Positions 5,735-11,295 of a DNA stretch of 11,295 bases are shown here, piece after piece (the stretch's first letter is position 1; each line of letters begins with the position of its first letter). The translations under genes and the position numbers were made by a program. The notes under the pieces were generated by a model. That model was not told the origin of the DNA and made no database searches. It worked only from the letters and a program-made list of their open reading frames with translations. Source of the stretch: Methanocorpusculum sp. (GTDB lineage: Archaea; Halobacteriota; Methanomicrobia; Methanomicrobiales; Methanocorpusculaceae); assembly GCA_029986195.1 (NCBI GenBank), contig DALTYF010000011.1, forward strand, positions 1 to 11,295. Reading direction: 5' to 3'.

Positions 5735-6181
5735 ATGACCAGTGAATATAGTATCAAACAGCTTTCGATCTTTGCTCCCAATACACCCGGAACACTGGCG
5801 GAGATCGCAAAGATCTTTTTGGACAGCGGGGTAAACATCTCGGCGTTCTGCATTGCGGAGGCGAACAACTTTGGTGTGGTGCGGGCAGTTGTGGACAAGC
5901 CGGATACGGCGTTTAAGGCGTTTGAAAAGAAGAATTATCTGCTGAAGTTTACGGATGTCCTTGCAGTGAAGATGTCGGATGTTCCCGGCGGCCTCTATGA
6001 GGTTGCATCAAAGTTCGGCGCTGCGGGTCTGAATATTGAGTATGCGTATGCGTCACGAAGCGCCGCGACCCCGACGCTGGTGGTGTATGTTTCCAATACT
6101 GATATTCTGCCGGAGACGGCTGTTGAGAAAATTCTTGCATCCGGTCTTGTTCTGGTACGCGCGGCAGAGATGTGGATCTGA
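5735..6181 (+). CDS. Double ACT-domain protein, stand-alone copy
   Basis: A 148-residue paralogue of the operon ACT protein, with two ACT domains at about residues 7-73 and 75-143. Shared blocks include the first strand IKQLSIFAPNTPGTLAEIAK, the segment IAEANNFGVVRAVVDKPD and IEYAYA in the second domain. It differs in the first ligand loop (NTPG against NKSG) and has ASRSAATPTLVVYVS plus a short insertion (NTDILPETA) in domain 2, so ligand preference may differ. It is transcribed from its own promoter about 17 nt upstream of the ATG. The duplication of both ligase and ACT partner at one locus suggests two parallel ligase-sensor pairs, or an ACT heterodimer. It ends in a strong U-run terminator. 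Function beyond amino-acid or small-ligand sensing is not visible. Confidence 0.87.
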   Translation: MTSEYSIKQLSIFAPNTPGTLAEIAKIFLDSGVNISAFCIAEANNFGVVRAVVDKPDTAFKAFEKKNYLLKFTDVLAVKMSDVPGGLYEVASKFGAAGLNIEYAYASRSAATPTLVVYVSNTDILPETAVEKILASGLVLVRAAEMWI

Positions 6182-6205
6182 TTTTTTTTCTTTTTGGTTC
6201 AAAAA
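6182..6205. terminator. Bidirectional terminator between convergent genes
   Basis: Plus-strand T runs at 6182-6189 (eight T) and 6191-6195 (five T) immediately follow the second ACT gene. The A run at 6201-6205 gives a U5 on the minus-strand transcript, about 12 nt after the stop of the zinc-ribbon gene. TTTTTGGTTCAAAAA (6191-6205) can also fold back through its T and A arms. One 36-bp gap thus serves both convergent genes. Confidence 0.6.
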
Positions 6206-6216
6206 GGTTGAAGATA

Positions 6217-6798
6217 TTATGACCGCTCGCCGTAGATGCGTTTGATCTCGTGTGCCTGAGCGGTCTTGTCTTTTCGCTGGATGATGTTGCCTTTCCGCAG
6301 TTTGATGCGGGTAATCCGGAACTGTTTTCCACCGACTGAAGTGATGTGATCGACAGTGTAAACTTTATCGCCCGGCACCTGTTCGTAGAGCGGGATGGTA
6401 ACCGCGCCTTTGTTTAAGGAGGCACGGATGATGACTTTGTCCACAAGGCGTGTCCAGAGAACTTCGATCTCTTCTGCCGGAAGTTTGGCTCTGCGGGCGT
6501 TGTCACGCTCAATGGACATGACCTCCACCCCGTAGGATTCGTCACCGACCTCTGCTACCAGAAAGTCCCCGACAGAGCAGATATCTCCTTCCATAAGCTC
6601 AATGGTTCCGGTATGGGATTCGGTGCCGTAGCTGACGATGGTTTTGATGGTAAAGATCTTCGGTTCTTTGAGTGTGACCTGCATGGTGTGGCCGCATTCC
6701 GTGCAGCGCACGACTGCCTCCGGCGGTTCTTTGAGGATTTCAAAATCCGTCTCCTCACCGCAGACGGGACAGTCAAGAATTATCATATCGGTATCCAT
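6217..6798 (-). CDS. HVO_0476-family zinc-ribbon protein
   Basis: A 193-residue archaeal protein. It starts with a zinc ribbon, CPVC (C10, C13) and CTEC (C32, C35), followed by a beta-rich, charged domain of about 140 residues with segments such as SYGTESHTGTIELMEGD, VEVMSIERDNARRAKLPAEE and a C-terminal basic stretch (RITRIKLRKGNII, 161-173; KIKR-like end). This matches the conserved euryarchaeal family typified by Haloferax HVO_0476; its function is not established, though the ribbon and basic tail suggest nucleic-acid binding (inference). The ATG at 6798 was chosen because the family begins a few residues before CPVC and a weak TATA (CTATCT, minus strand 6822-6827) lies 26-27 bp upstream. 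Met5 at 6786 is possible. The open frame further upstream is only the shadow of the divergent DUF371 gene. Confidence 0.8.
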   Translation of the reverse strand: MDTDMIILDCPVCGEETDFEILKEPPEAVVRCTECGHTMQVTLKEPKIFTIKTIVSYGTESHTGTIELMEGDICSVGDFLVAEVGDESYGVEVMSIERDNARRAKLPAEEIEVLWTRLVDKVIIRASLNKGAVTIPLYEQVPGDKVYTVDHITSVGGKQFRITRIKLRKGNIIQRKDKTAQAHEIKRIYGERS

Positions 6799-6936
6799 TG
6801 TGATGTACTTGTTGCGTTTGCAGATAGTTAAGGTACTCCTGATACAAGACGGCGCACCTTTATTCGTGCGTCTCTCTCGGAGCACACAAAACACACGGGG
6901 ATTTCTGATGCCGGGACACTGCACAGCATCCCGACC

Positions 6937-6950
6937 GGGAAAATCTATTT
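6937..6950 (+). promoter_or_regulatory. BRE/TATA candidate for the DUF371 gene
   Basis: GGGAAAATCTATTT is an A-rich BRE-like element followed by a TATA-like core centred near 6946. It predicts a start around 6973, leaving a leader of about 9 nt before the ATG at 6982. A start at 6949 would lie within this element, which argues against the longer protein. Confidence 0.4.
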
Positions 6951-6981
6951 GTCCCGGCACAACCAGATCATAGCAAAAGCA

Positions 6982-7407
6982 ATGGAGATCACCGAAACCA
7001 TTCACTGTCGCGGCCACAAAAACGTCCGGGCGCTGCACAAAAGTACCTTTGAGATCACCAAAGAAACCGATCTGTCTCCCAACGGGGACTGCATCATCGC
7101 GGTCGGCGCAGACCGTGGTGCCGCTGATCTGTCCCCCGCATTCCGTGACGCCCTCTCCCGCGACGGAACCATCCTCACGACCACTCTCTCCTGCGGCGGT
7201 GTTACCGCAACCGTCCGGTCCGAGGGATGCGCCGGTATCACGCTCACGCACGAAACCGATCTCGTCTGGCGACGCAGTACCTTCCTCTGTCCCCGGACAG
7301 TTGCTATCTACAGCGATCACACTGCCCGGCAGATCCCGCGCGAACTGATTGAAAAGTTACAGAACGAAGGGGAGATGACCGTTACTCTTCGGGCTGAACT
7401 TCCGTGA
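6982..7407 (+). CDS. DUF371 family archaeal protein
   Basis: A 141-residue protein that fits the archaeal DUF371 family over its full length: MEITETIHCRGHKNVRALHK at the N-terminus, ITKETDLSPNGDCIIAVGAD (residues about 24-43), the helix AADLSPAFRDALSRDG, ITLTHETDLVWRRSTFLC, and IYSDHTARQIPRELIEKL near the end. The family has no established function. His/Cys positions (H8, C9, H12) near the start are not an obvious metal site. I chose the ATG at 6982 because the family begins with this strand and the promoter element at 6937-6950 precedes it; the start at 6949 would add 11 unrelated residues. It is divergent from the zinc-ribbon gene and its last 26 bp overlap the 3' end of xseB on the opposite strand. 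Confidence 0.82.
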   Translation: MEITETIHCRGHKNVRALHKSTFEITKETDLSPNGDCIIAVGADRGAADLSPAFRDALSRDGTILTTTLSCGGVTATVRSEGCAGITLTHETDLVWRRSTFLCPRTVAIYSDHTARQIPRELIEKLQNEGEMTVTLRAELP

Positions 7408-7582
7408 TCGTCAGTTCCGCCTTCTGTAAAAACTCCTCGCAGCTGCGGATCAGCGCAAGTCCCCGCTGATGCAGGCGCACGGCCTCCTCAATCGGTGTCT
7501 CCGGGTCATCAAGCTGCTTTGCAATCGCCTTTAACTCGGCGATCATCGATTCATATGTCTGAACTTCAGGTGTCTCTGTCAT
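7382..7582 (-). CDS. xseB: Exonuclease VII small subunit
   Basis: A 66-residue helical protein matching the XseB family: YESMIAELKAIAKQLDDPET (10-29), PIEEAVRLHQRGLALIRSCE (31-50), then FLQKAELTITEV. XseB is the small helical subunit that packs in several copies along the long helical arms of XseA to form the single-strand-specific exonuclease VII. Length is typical (60-80). The ATG at 7582 lies within the end of xseA: the two genes overlap by 17 nt in different frames, so translation is coupled. The upstream in-frame ATG at 7651 would add 23 residues read from within xseA and is rejected. The gene ends 26 bp inside the 3' end of the convergent DUF371 gene. The finding of a real small subunit supports a functional enzyme. 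Confidence 0.88.
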   Translation of the reverse strand: MTETPEVQTYESMIAELKAIAKQLDDPETPIEEAVRLHQRGLALIRSCEEFLQKAELTITEVQPEE

Positions 7583-8978
7583 AAGTAACGTTCTCCACAA
7601 CCGCGACCGCGTCTCCGTCCGATAGCCGGAGGGACAGGCAGTCGCCTGCACTGATATGTTTTGCCGAACGGACTACCGTCCTGTCCTTCCAGACCAGGGC
7701 ATAGCCGAGTTCAAGCGGTTTATACGGATCTCTGCCGAGAATTATCTCTTTCTGGGCAAGGAGTTCCAGCCGGGCGGTTGCTATCCGGGTCCGCGCAGAC
7801 TTTGCAACCGTCTCCCCGAGTGTTCTGCACAGATCGCGTTCGGAGGAAATTCTCCGGAGGAGGGCGGACGTGATCCGTTCCGCAAAGTCCGCTGTCTGCT
7901 GGTGCATCTGATCCAGTTTTCGCGAAAGTCTTGAGGGCTCAACCCGCTCGGCGAGCTCCGCAAGTGTACTTCGTTCCGCCGCAAACCGTCCGGCAACTGT
8001 GTCACGGATCGCTCTGCGCATCTCTTCGAGCTGATGCAGAAGCACTGACCGGTCGGGCACGACCGTCTCCGCCGCAGCCGACGGCGTTGGCACGCGGCGG
8101 TCGGCTGCATAATCCGCAAGCGTTGTATCCGTCTCATGGCCCACCGCGCTGATTACCGGAACGGCGGACGCGGCAATTGCCCGTACCACGTCCGGATGGT
8201 TAAACTCGAACAGATCCTCAAAACTTCCGCCGCCGCGGGCGACAATGATCACATCCGCTTTTCCCTGCAACGACCGGATCGCCGCAGCAATCTGGATGTG
8301 CGCACCATCACCCTGCACCGCCGTGTGTGCAAGCAGAATCGGCAGCGGATACCGGCGCGTGATAACATTGCGGATGTCCTGCAGAACCGAACCGGTCCGC
8401 GACGTCACCACTCCGACGCAGGAAGGAAACACCGGCGGCGACCGGCGGTCGCACTCCGCACGCGGGATCACACCCTCTGCGGTAAGCTGCTTTTTCCACT
8501 CCTCCTTCTGAAGATACAAACCGGTTTTTCCAAAGAGCGCAGGTTCAAGCTTCTTAATCACGAACTGCATCTTCCCGTACGGCGGGTAGAAGTCCACATA
8601 ACCGGTTGCCCGGACCAGCACGCCGTCCTTCACCGGAAAGGCCACCGTCTTTGCCGCGTACTTCCACATAACGCAGGGCATCGTTGCCTTCTCGTCGCCG
8701 TGTTCGGACAGTGAGAAGTACATATGTCCCGAAGAATGGGGGCGGTATCCGGTGATCTCCCCCTGTACGCAGACATTGGTAAGAAGGGGCGTATCAATAG
8801 CATCGCGTATCCGTTCCGCAAGATCCGATACACTCAGAACCGCAGGTTCGTTTGCGGCCTGCGGGTCGCCTGCCGCAAGCGTCGAGTTCTTCAGAACCGG
8901 CGCGATGACATTTGGCGTTCCTTCCTCAGGTTCTGCATCACCAAACGTCAGCTGCATCTGCTGTCCCTTCCCTGCCAT
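7566..8978 (-). CDS. xseA: Exonuclease VII large subunit
   Basis: A 470-residue large subunit of exonuclease VII, which degrades single-stranded DNA from either end into short oligonucleotides. An N-terminal OB-fold lies at about 47-145 (LSVSDLAERIRDAI, GEITGYRPHSSGHMYFSL). The catalytic domain has GVVTSRTGSVLQDI (189-202), ARGGGSFEDLFEFN (247-260) and SAVGHETDTTLADYAADRRV (277-296) followed by PTPSAAAE, all hallmark blocks of XseA. A long helical region (about 310-415) and a C-terminal beta segment (ELGYALVWKDRTVVRSAKHI, 423-442) complete it. Residues 1-45 are a variable, Ala/Glu/Pro-rich lead, so a start at Met8 (8957) is possible; neither has a clear Shine-Dalgarno. Exonuclease VII is mainly bacterial, so transfer into this archaeal lineage is likely (inference). 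Its 5' end is divergent from the TIM-barrel gene. Confidence 0.93.
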   Translation of the reverse strand: MAGKGQQMQLTFGDAEPEEGTPNVIAPVLKNSTLAAGDPQAANEPAVLSVSDLAERIRDAIDTPLLTNVCVQGEITGYRPHSSGHMYFSLSEHGDEKATMPCVMWKYAAKTVAFPVKDGVLVRATGYVDFYPPYGKMQFVIKKLEPALFGKTGLYLQKEEWKKQLTAEGVIPRAECDRRSPPVFPSCVGVVTSRTGSVLQDIRNVITRRYPLPILLAHTAVQGDGAHIQIAAAIRSLQGKADVIIVARGGGSFEDLFEFNHPDVVRAIAASAVPVISAVGHETDTTLADYAADRRVPTPSAAAETVVPDRSVLLHQLEEMRRAIRDTVAGRFAAERSTLAELAERVEPSRLSRKLDQMHQQTADFAERITSALLRRISSERDLCRTLGETVAKSARTRIATARLELLAQKEIILGRDPYKPLELGYALVWKDRTVVRSAKHISAGDCLSLRLSDGDAVAVVENVTYDRDT

Positions 8979-9023
8979 TACCCATAGGTTGGTATTTCGA
9001 TGAAAGAAACCTATCTGATCACC

Positions 9024-9848
9024 ATGATCCGGCTTGGCGCATCCAGTATGTTTTTCCACGAGTATCAGCCCGCAGAAATATTTTCTGCGATGGATTCTGC
9101 GGGACTGGATCATATCGAGTTCTGGATGGAAACACCGGAGTTCTGGATGCAGGGCGCAGACCCTTCGGTGCTGCGCGATCTGATGACGCAGCATCCGTGC
9201 CTTGCCCCCATTGCTATGCATGCGCCGATCTTTGATCTCAATCCCTGCTCGTTTAATCCAGGTGTTGCAAAACTCTCGGCTGACTATACTGGTAAAACCA
9301 TTGAGATGCTGGATCAGCTGGGCGGCGGTGTGGTCACCATCCATCCGGGAAAACGGACGGCGAAACGTCCGGTCGGCCCGCTGGATCGTGCGCGCCTCGC
9401 CGCCTATCTGGATGCCGTCTCCCGATGCGCATTTGGCACAGGTGTCACGGTCGCCATTGAAAACATGCCGCCCGCAGTAAACGCCCAGCTGGTCACTCCC
9501 GATTCGGTGCGCGGTGTTCTGGATGAGTACGCGTGGCTTTCCTTTACCTGGGACTATGCGCACGCACAGGCAGCACTGCCGGACGATCCGTTCACGTTTC
9601 TCCGCGACTGCCAGGACCGTATGGTCAACATCCATGCGAGCCTTGGAACGGAAAAGATGATGCACACACCGCTTGCAGGAACTCCTGCGGGTGAGCAACT
9701 CAAACAAGAACTTGCCGCAGCAAAGTATGCGGGACTGGTGACGTTTGAACTTGAAGACCTCAACTTCCGGAAGAGTCTTGACTACGCGGAAAAAACCGCC
9801 GTACTTGCCGCCGAGGCAGCATGGTTTTCGGATCTCCGATCAATTTAA
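9024..9848 (+). CDS. Xylose isomerase-like TIM-barrel protein (AP endonuclease family 2/sugar epimerase fold)
   Basis: A 274-residue beta/alpha-barrel of the AP_endonuc_2 fold, which covers endonuclease IV and many sugar-phosphate isomerases/epimerases. Metal-ligand candidates sit at barrel strand ends: E32 (HIEFWME), H66 (AMHAPIFD), H107 (TIHPGKR), E146 (AIENMPP), D177 and H180 (WDYAHA), H204 (NIHAS), H214 (MMHTPLAG) and E242 (TFELEDL). Compared with the nine zinc ligands known for E. coli endonuclease IV, eight positions have counterparts in order, the Asp of its Asp-x-His being replaced by Met. It could therefore be an abasic-site endonuclease relative or a metal-dependent isomerase; sequence does not settle this. 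I chose Met at 9024 because MIRLGASSMFF begins at the first barrel strand and TATTTC (8993-8998) is near the -26 position; the ATG at 9000 adds MKETYLIT and is the alternative. It is divergent from xseA. Confidence 0.85.
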   Translation: MIRLGASSMFFHEYQPAEIFSAMDSAGLDHIEFWMETPEFWMQGADPSVLRDLMTQHPCLAPIAMHAPIFDLNPCSFNPGVAKLSADYTGKTIEMLDQLGGGVVTIHPGKRTAKRPVGPLDRARLAAYLDAVSRCAFGTGVTVAIENMPPAVNAQLVTPDSVRGVLDEYAWLSFTWDYAHAQAALPDDPFTFLRDCQDRMVNIHASLGTEKMMHTPLAGTPAGEQLKQELAAAKYAGLVTFELEDLNFRKSLDYAEKTAVLAAEAAWFSDLRSI

Positions 9849-9860
9849 GGACGATAATCC

Positions 9861-9868
9861 ATATATTA
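9861..9868 (+). promoter_or_regulatory. TATA box upstream of the CBS-domain gene
   Basis: ATATATTA is a strong TATA core. Its centre is 26.5 bp before the ATG at 9891, so transcription would start at about 9891, leaving a 56-nt leader before the CBS-domain gene or a leaderless short ORF. A short hairpin, GCCGCA/TGCGGC with a 2-nt loop (9924-9937), lies 9 nt before the ATG at 9947. Confidence 0.5.
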
Positions 9869-9884
9869 AGAAGGAGATTTGCAT

Positions 9885-9950
9885 ATGACGATGATCACGG
9901 GTTCAGGACACCGGAATAGATCTGCCGCACCTGCGGCGTGGAATATATGA
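9885..9950 (+). CDS. Possible 21-aa leader ORF upstream of the CBS-domain gene
   Basis: A short frame reads MTMITGSGHRNRSAAPAAWN then I and a TGA stop. It is preceded by AAGGAG (9871-9876), a strong Shine-Dalgarno 8 nt before the ATG at 9885. A second in-frame ATG at 9891 sits exactly where a leaderless transcript from the TATA at 9861-9868 would begin (19 aa). The stop overlaps the ATG of the CBS-domain gene as ATGA (9947-9950), typical of translational coupling. The peptide has no recognised family and no repeated codon block suggesting attenuation. It may be a coupling leader or chance. Confidence 0.35.
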   Translation: MTMITGSGHRNRSAAPAAWNI

Positions 9951-11225
9951 TAGAATACTCGAATATTGTTATTTTTGTGATCCTTCTGATCTTCTCCGCG
10001 TTTTTCTCGGCTTCCGAGGTCGCGCTCGTCGGGATCAATCGTGCGAAGGTTCGTGTTCTTTCCGAGAGGGAGGAGCTGCCGGCAAACTCTTGAAAAACTG
10101 AAGAACAATCCGGATCACTTTCTGATCACGATCCTTATCGGGAACAACATCGCAAATGTCGGTGCTTCGGCAATCGCAACGGCGGTTGCATTCGTTATCT
10201 TCGGCGACGCGGGAGTTGCCATTGCGACGGGTGTCGTGACACTGCTTTTGTTAATATTTGGTGAGATCGGGCCGAAGACGTTTGCGACCCGCAGAACCGA
10301 GGCAGTCGCGCTGTTTGTTGCAACGCCGATCTACTATATGACGCTTGTACTTTCTCCCTTCTTCTGGGTGTACGACCGTCTCCGGCGCATCGGCAAAAAT
10401 GGTGCGGCGGATGTTCCTGCGGTTACCGAAGAGGAGATCCGCGAGTGGATCGATGTAGGTGAGATGGAAGGGGCGATTGAAGAGGACGAAAAGGAGATGA
10501 TCTACTCTGTTCTCCGGTTCAACGACACCACCGCAAAAGAGATCATGACACCGCGCCCGGACGTCGCGGTGATTGAGGATATCTCCTCCCTTGAGGATGC
10601 GGTTGCCCACTTCCGCGACACCGGGTACTCGCGGGTGCCGGTGTACCATGACCACATCGACAACATTGTCGGAACACTCAACATCAAAGATCTGTTCAAT
10701 GCCTACACCGCAGGAAACCACCGTGCATTTGTGAAAACACTGATGTATGATGTGTACTGCGTACCCGAGTCCAAGAAGATCGATGATCTCCTGCGCGAAC
10801 TGCAGCTGCGCCGTATGCACATGGCAATTGTTCTGGATGAGTTCGGCGGATTCTCCGGCGTGGTAACGTTTGAGGACATCCTTGAAGAGCTGGTCGGCGA
10901 TATCATGGATGAGTCGGACACCGACGAGGTTGCCGATATCATTGAGATAGGCGAAGGCCTTTACATGGTGGATGCCCAGGCACGTGTTACCCTGCTCAAC
11001 GAGCACTTCGGTATCACCCTGCCGGAAGACCCGGGCAACTATGAAACCATTGGCGGTCTCGTTTTCTCGCGGCTCGGCCACATCCCCCGGCTCGGGGAGT
11101 CGGTGACGATTGCGGATCAGTACATCACCATCGTTGTCACGAAGATGCGGGGACGCCAGATTCTCAAACTGAAACTGATTCTGCCCCAGCAGGAAGCAGA
11201 CGATCAGGACATCAGCGGGGAATAA
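9947..11225 (+). pseudogene. CNNM/CorC-type CBS-domain membrane protein, frameshifted near the N-terminus
   Basis: A member of the DUF21 (CNNM)-CBS pair-CorC/HlyC family, membrane proteins linked to magnesium/cobalt efflux and earlier called hemolysin-like. The N-terminal part is in one frame from 9947 (MIEYSNIVIFVILLIFSAFF, then SASEVALVGINRAKVRVLSE) but stops at 10091-10093. The rest is in another frame (10041-11225 open): TLEKLKNNPDHFLITILIGN, membrane segments with GEIGPKTFA, a CBS pair (MTPRPDVAVIEDISSLEDAV ... VPVYHDHIDNIVGTLNIKDL; then MAIVLDEFGGFSGVVTFEDI) and a CorC/HlyC domain (YETIGGLVFSRLGHIP). Adding one G to the GGG at 10068-10070 and one A to the AAA at 10084-10086 restores SERGGAAGKTLEKLK, which has the expected family spacing; the full protein would be 426 aa. 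Either the gene is broken or the sequence has two homopolymer errors. Everything after the break is intact, arguing for recent damage or error. Confidence 0.8.
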
Positions 11226-11238
11226 TCCCCGCATTTTT
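11215..11238 (+). terminator. Hairpin-U terminator of the CBS-domain gene
   Basis: GCGGGGA (11215-11221) pairs with TCCCCGC (11226-11232) around a 4-nt loop, and five T follow at 11234-11238. The TAA stop codon (11223-11225) is inside the loop, so the 5' arm of the stem is still coding. This resembles a bacterial intrinsic terminator. Beyond it, 11239-11295 shows no recognisable gene. Confidence 0.7.
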
Positions 11239-11295
11239 ATCCCTCATTTTTCCTGTGTCATGGTCGGCAACTTTATCTCATCCTGCGCACATTAA

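Noticed and set aside
6799..7320. N-terminal extension of the zinc-ribbon protein to 7320
   Set aside because: It is antisense to the well-supported DUF371 gene and has no family similarity; the zinc ribbon begins right after the ATG at 6798.
8979..9707. N-terminal extension of the exonuclease VII large subunit to 9707
   Set aside because: It is antisense to the TIM-barrel gene and His/Arg-rich; XseA similarity begins inside the 470-residue version.
10041..11225. CBS-domain protein as an intact 394-residue gene starting at GTG 10041
   Set aside because: The first 15 residues read the wrong frame and the family's conserved first membrane segment with FFSASEVAL lies upstream in the other frame, so this start would make an artificially truncated protein.
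10251..11234. Minus-strand open frame of 327 codons opposite the CBS-domain gene
   Set aside because: The plus strand encodes clear CBS and CorC/HlyC domains; the antisense frame is a codon-bias artefact.

Overview
The window looks like chromosomal DNA from a methanogenic euryarchaeon, probably of the order Methanomicrobiales (a Methanocorpusculum-like genome would fit; this is inference from gene content, not a database match). Supporting signs are archaeal BRE/TATA promoters placed about 26 bp before start codons (leaderless transcripts), U-run terminators, archaeal families (the HVO_0476-type zinc-ribbon protein and the DUF371 protein), tandem PaaK/F390-synthetase-like ligases with ACT proteins, and moderate GC content. 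I see no rRNA, tRNA, CRISPR array, IS element or clear prophage.

Layout. (1) 1-1310: a lower-GC, accessory-looking stretch on the minus strand. It holds a ribbon-helix-helix/coiled-coil protein cut by the left edge, a 343-bp gene-poor gap with phased short repeats, a TfoX N-terminal-domain protein and a 70-aa tail-anchored small membrane protein. (2) 1342-2384: a minus-strand OGG1-type 8-oxoguanine glycosylase preceded by a 59-aa two-helix membrane protein and followed by the tail-anchored protein, probably one operon. (3) 2385-6181: a plus-strand module of two PaaK-type adenylating ligases and a double-ACT protein, packed with gaps of 2 and 0 nt, behind a strong TATA box with a perfect palindrome at the predicted transcription start. 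A second double-ACT paralogue follows with its own promoter. (4) 6217-7407: a minus-strand zinc-ribbon protein and a divergent DUF371 protein. (5) 7382-9848: exonuclease VII (xseA-xseB, minus strand; rare in archaea) divergent from a TIM-barrel protein that keeps most of the metal ligands of endonuclease IV. (6) 9849-11295: a CNNM/CorC-type CBS-domain membrane protein whose reading frame is broken near its N-terminus. It is preceded by a possible 19-21-aa leader ORF and ends in a clear hairpin-U terminator.

How the genes may work together. The paaK-paaK-ACT-ACT block is the most system-like part: two paralogous acyl/aryl (or F420) adenylating ligases with two paralogous amino-acid-sensing ACT proteins suggest an amino-acid-regulated activation step, plausibly tied to aromatic amino-acid/aryl-acid metabolism. 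Three separate loci (OGG, XseAB, Nfo-like TIM barrel) give the window a DNA-repair flavour. The most important technical observation is the broken CBS gene: two one-base deletions, in a G run and an A run 16 bp apart, would explain it and restore a canonical sequence.
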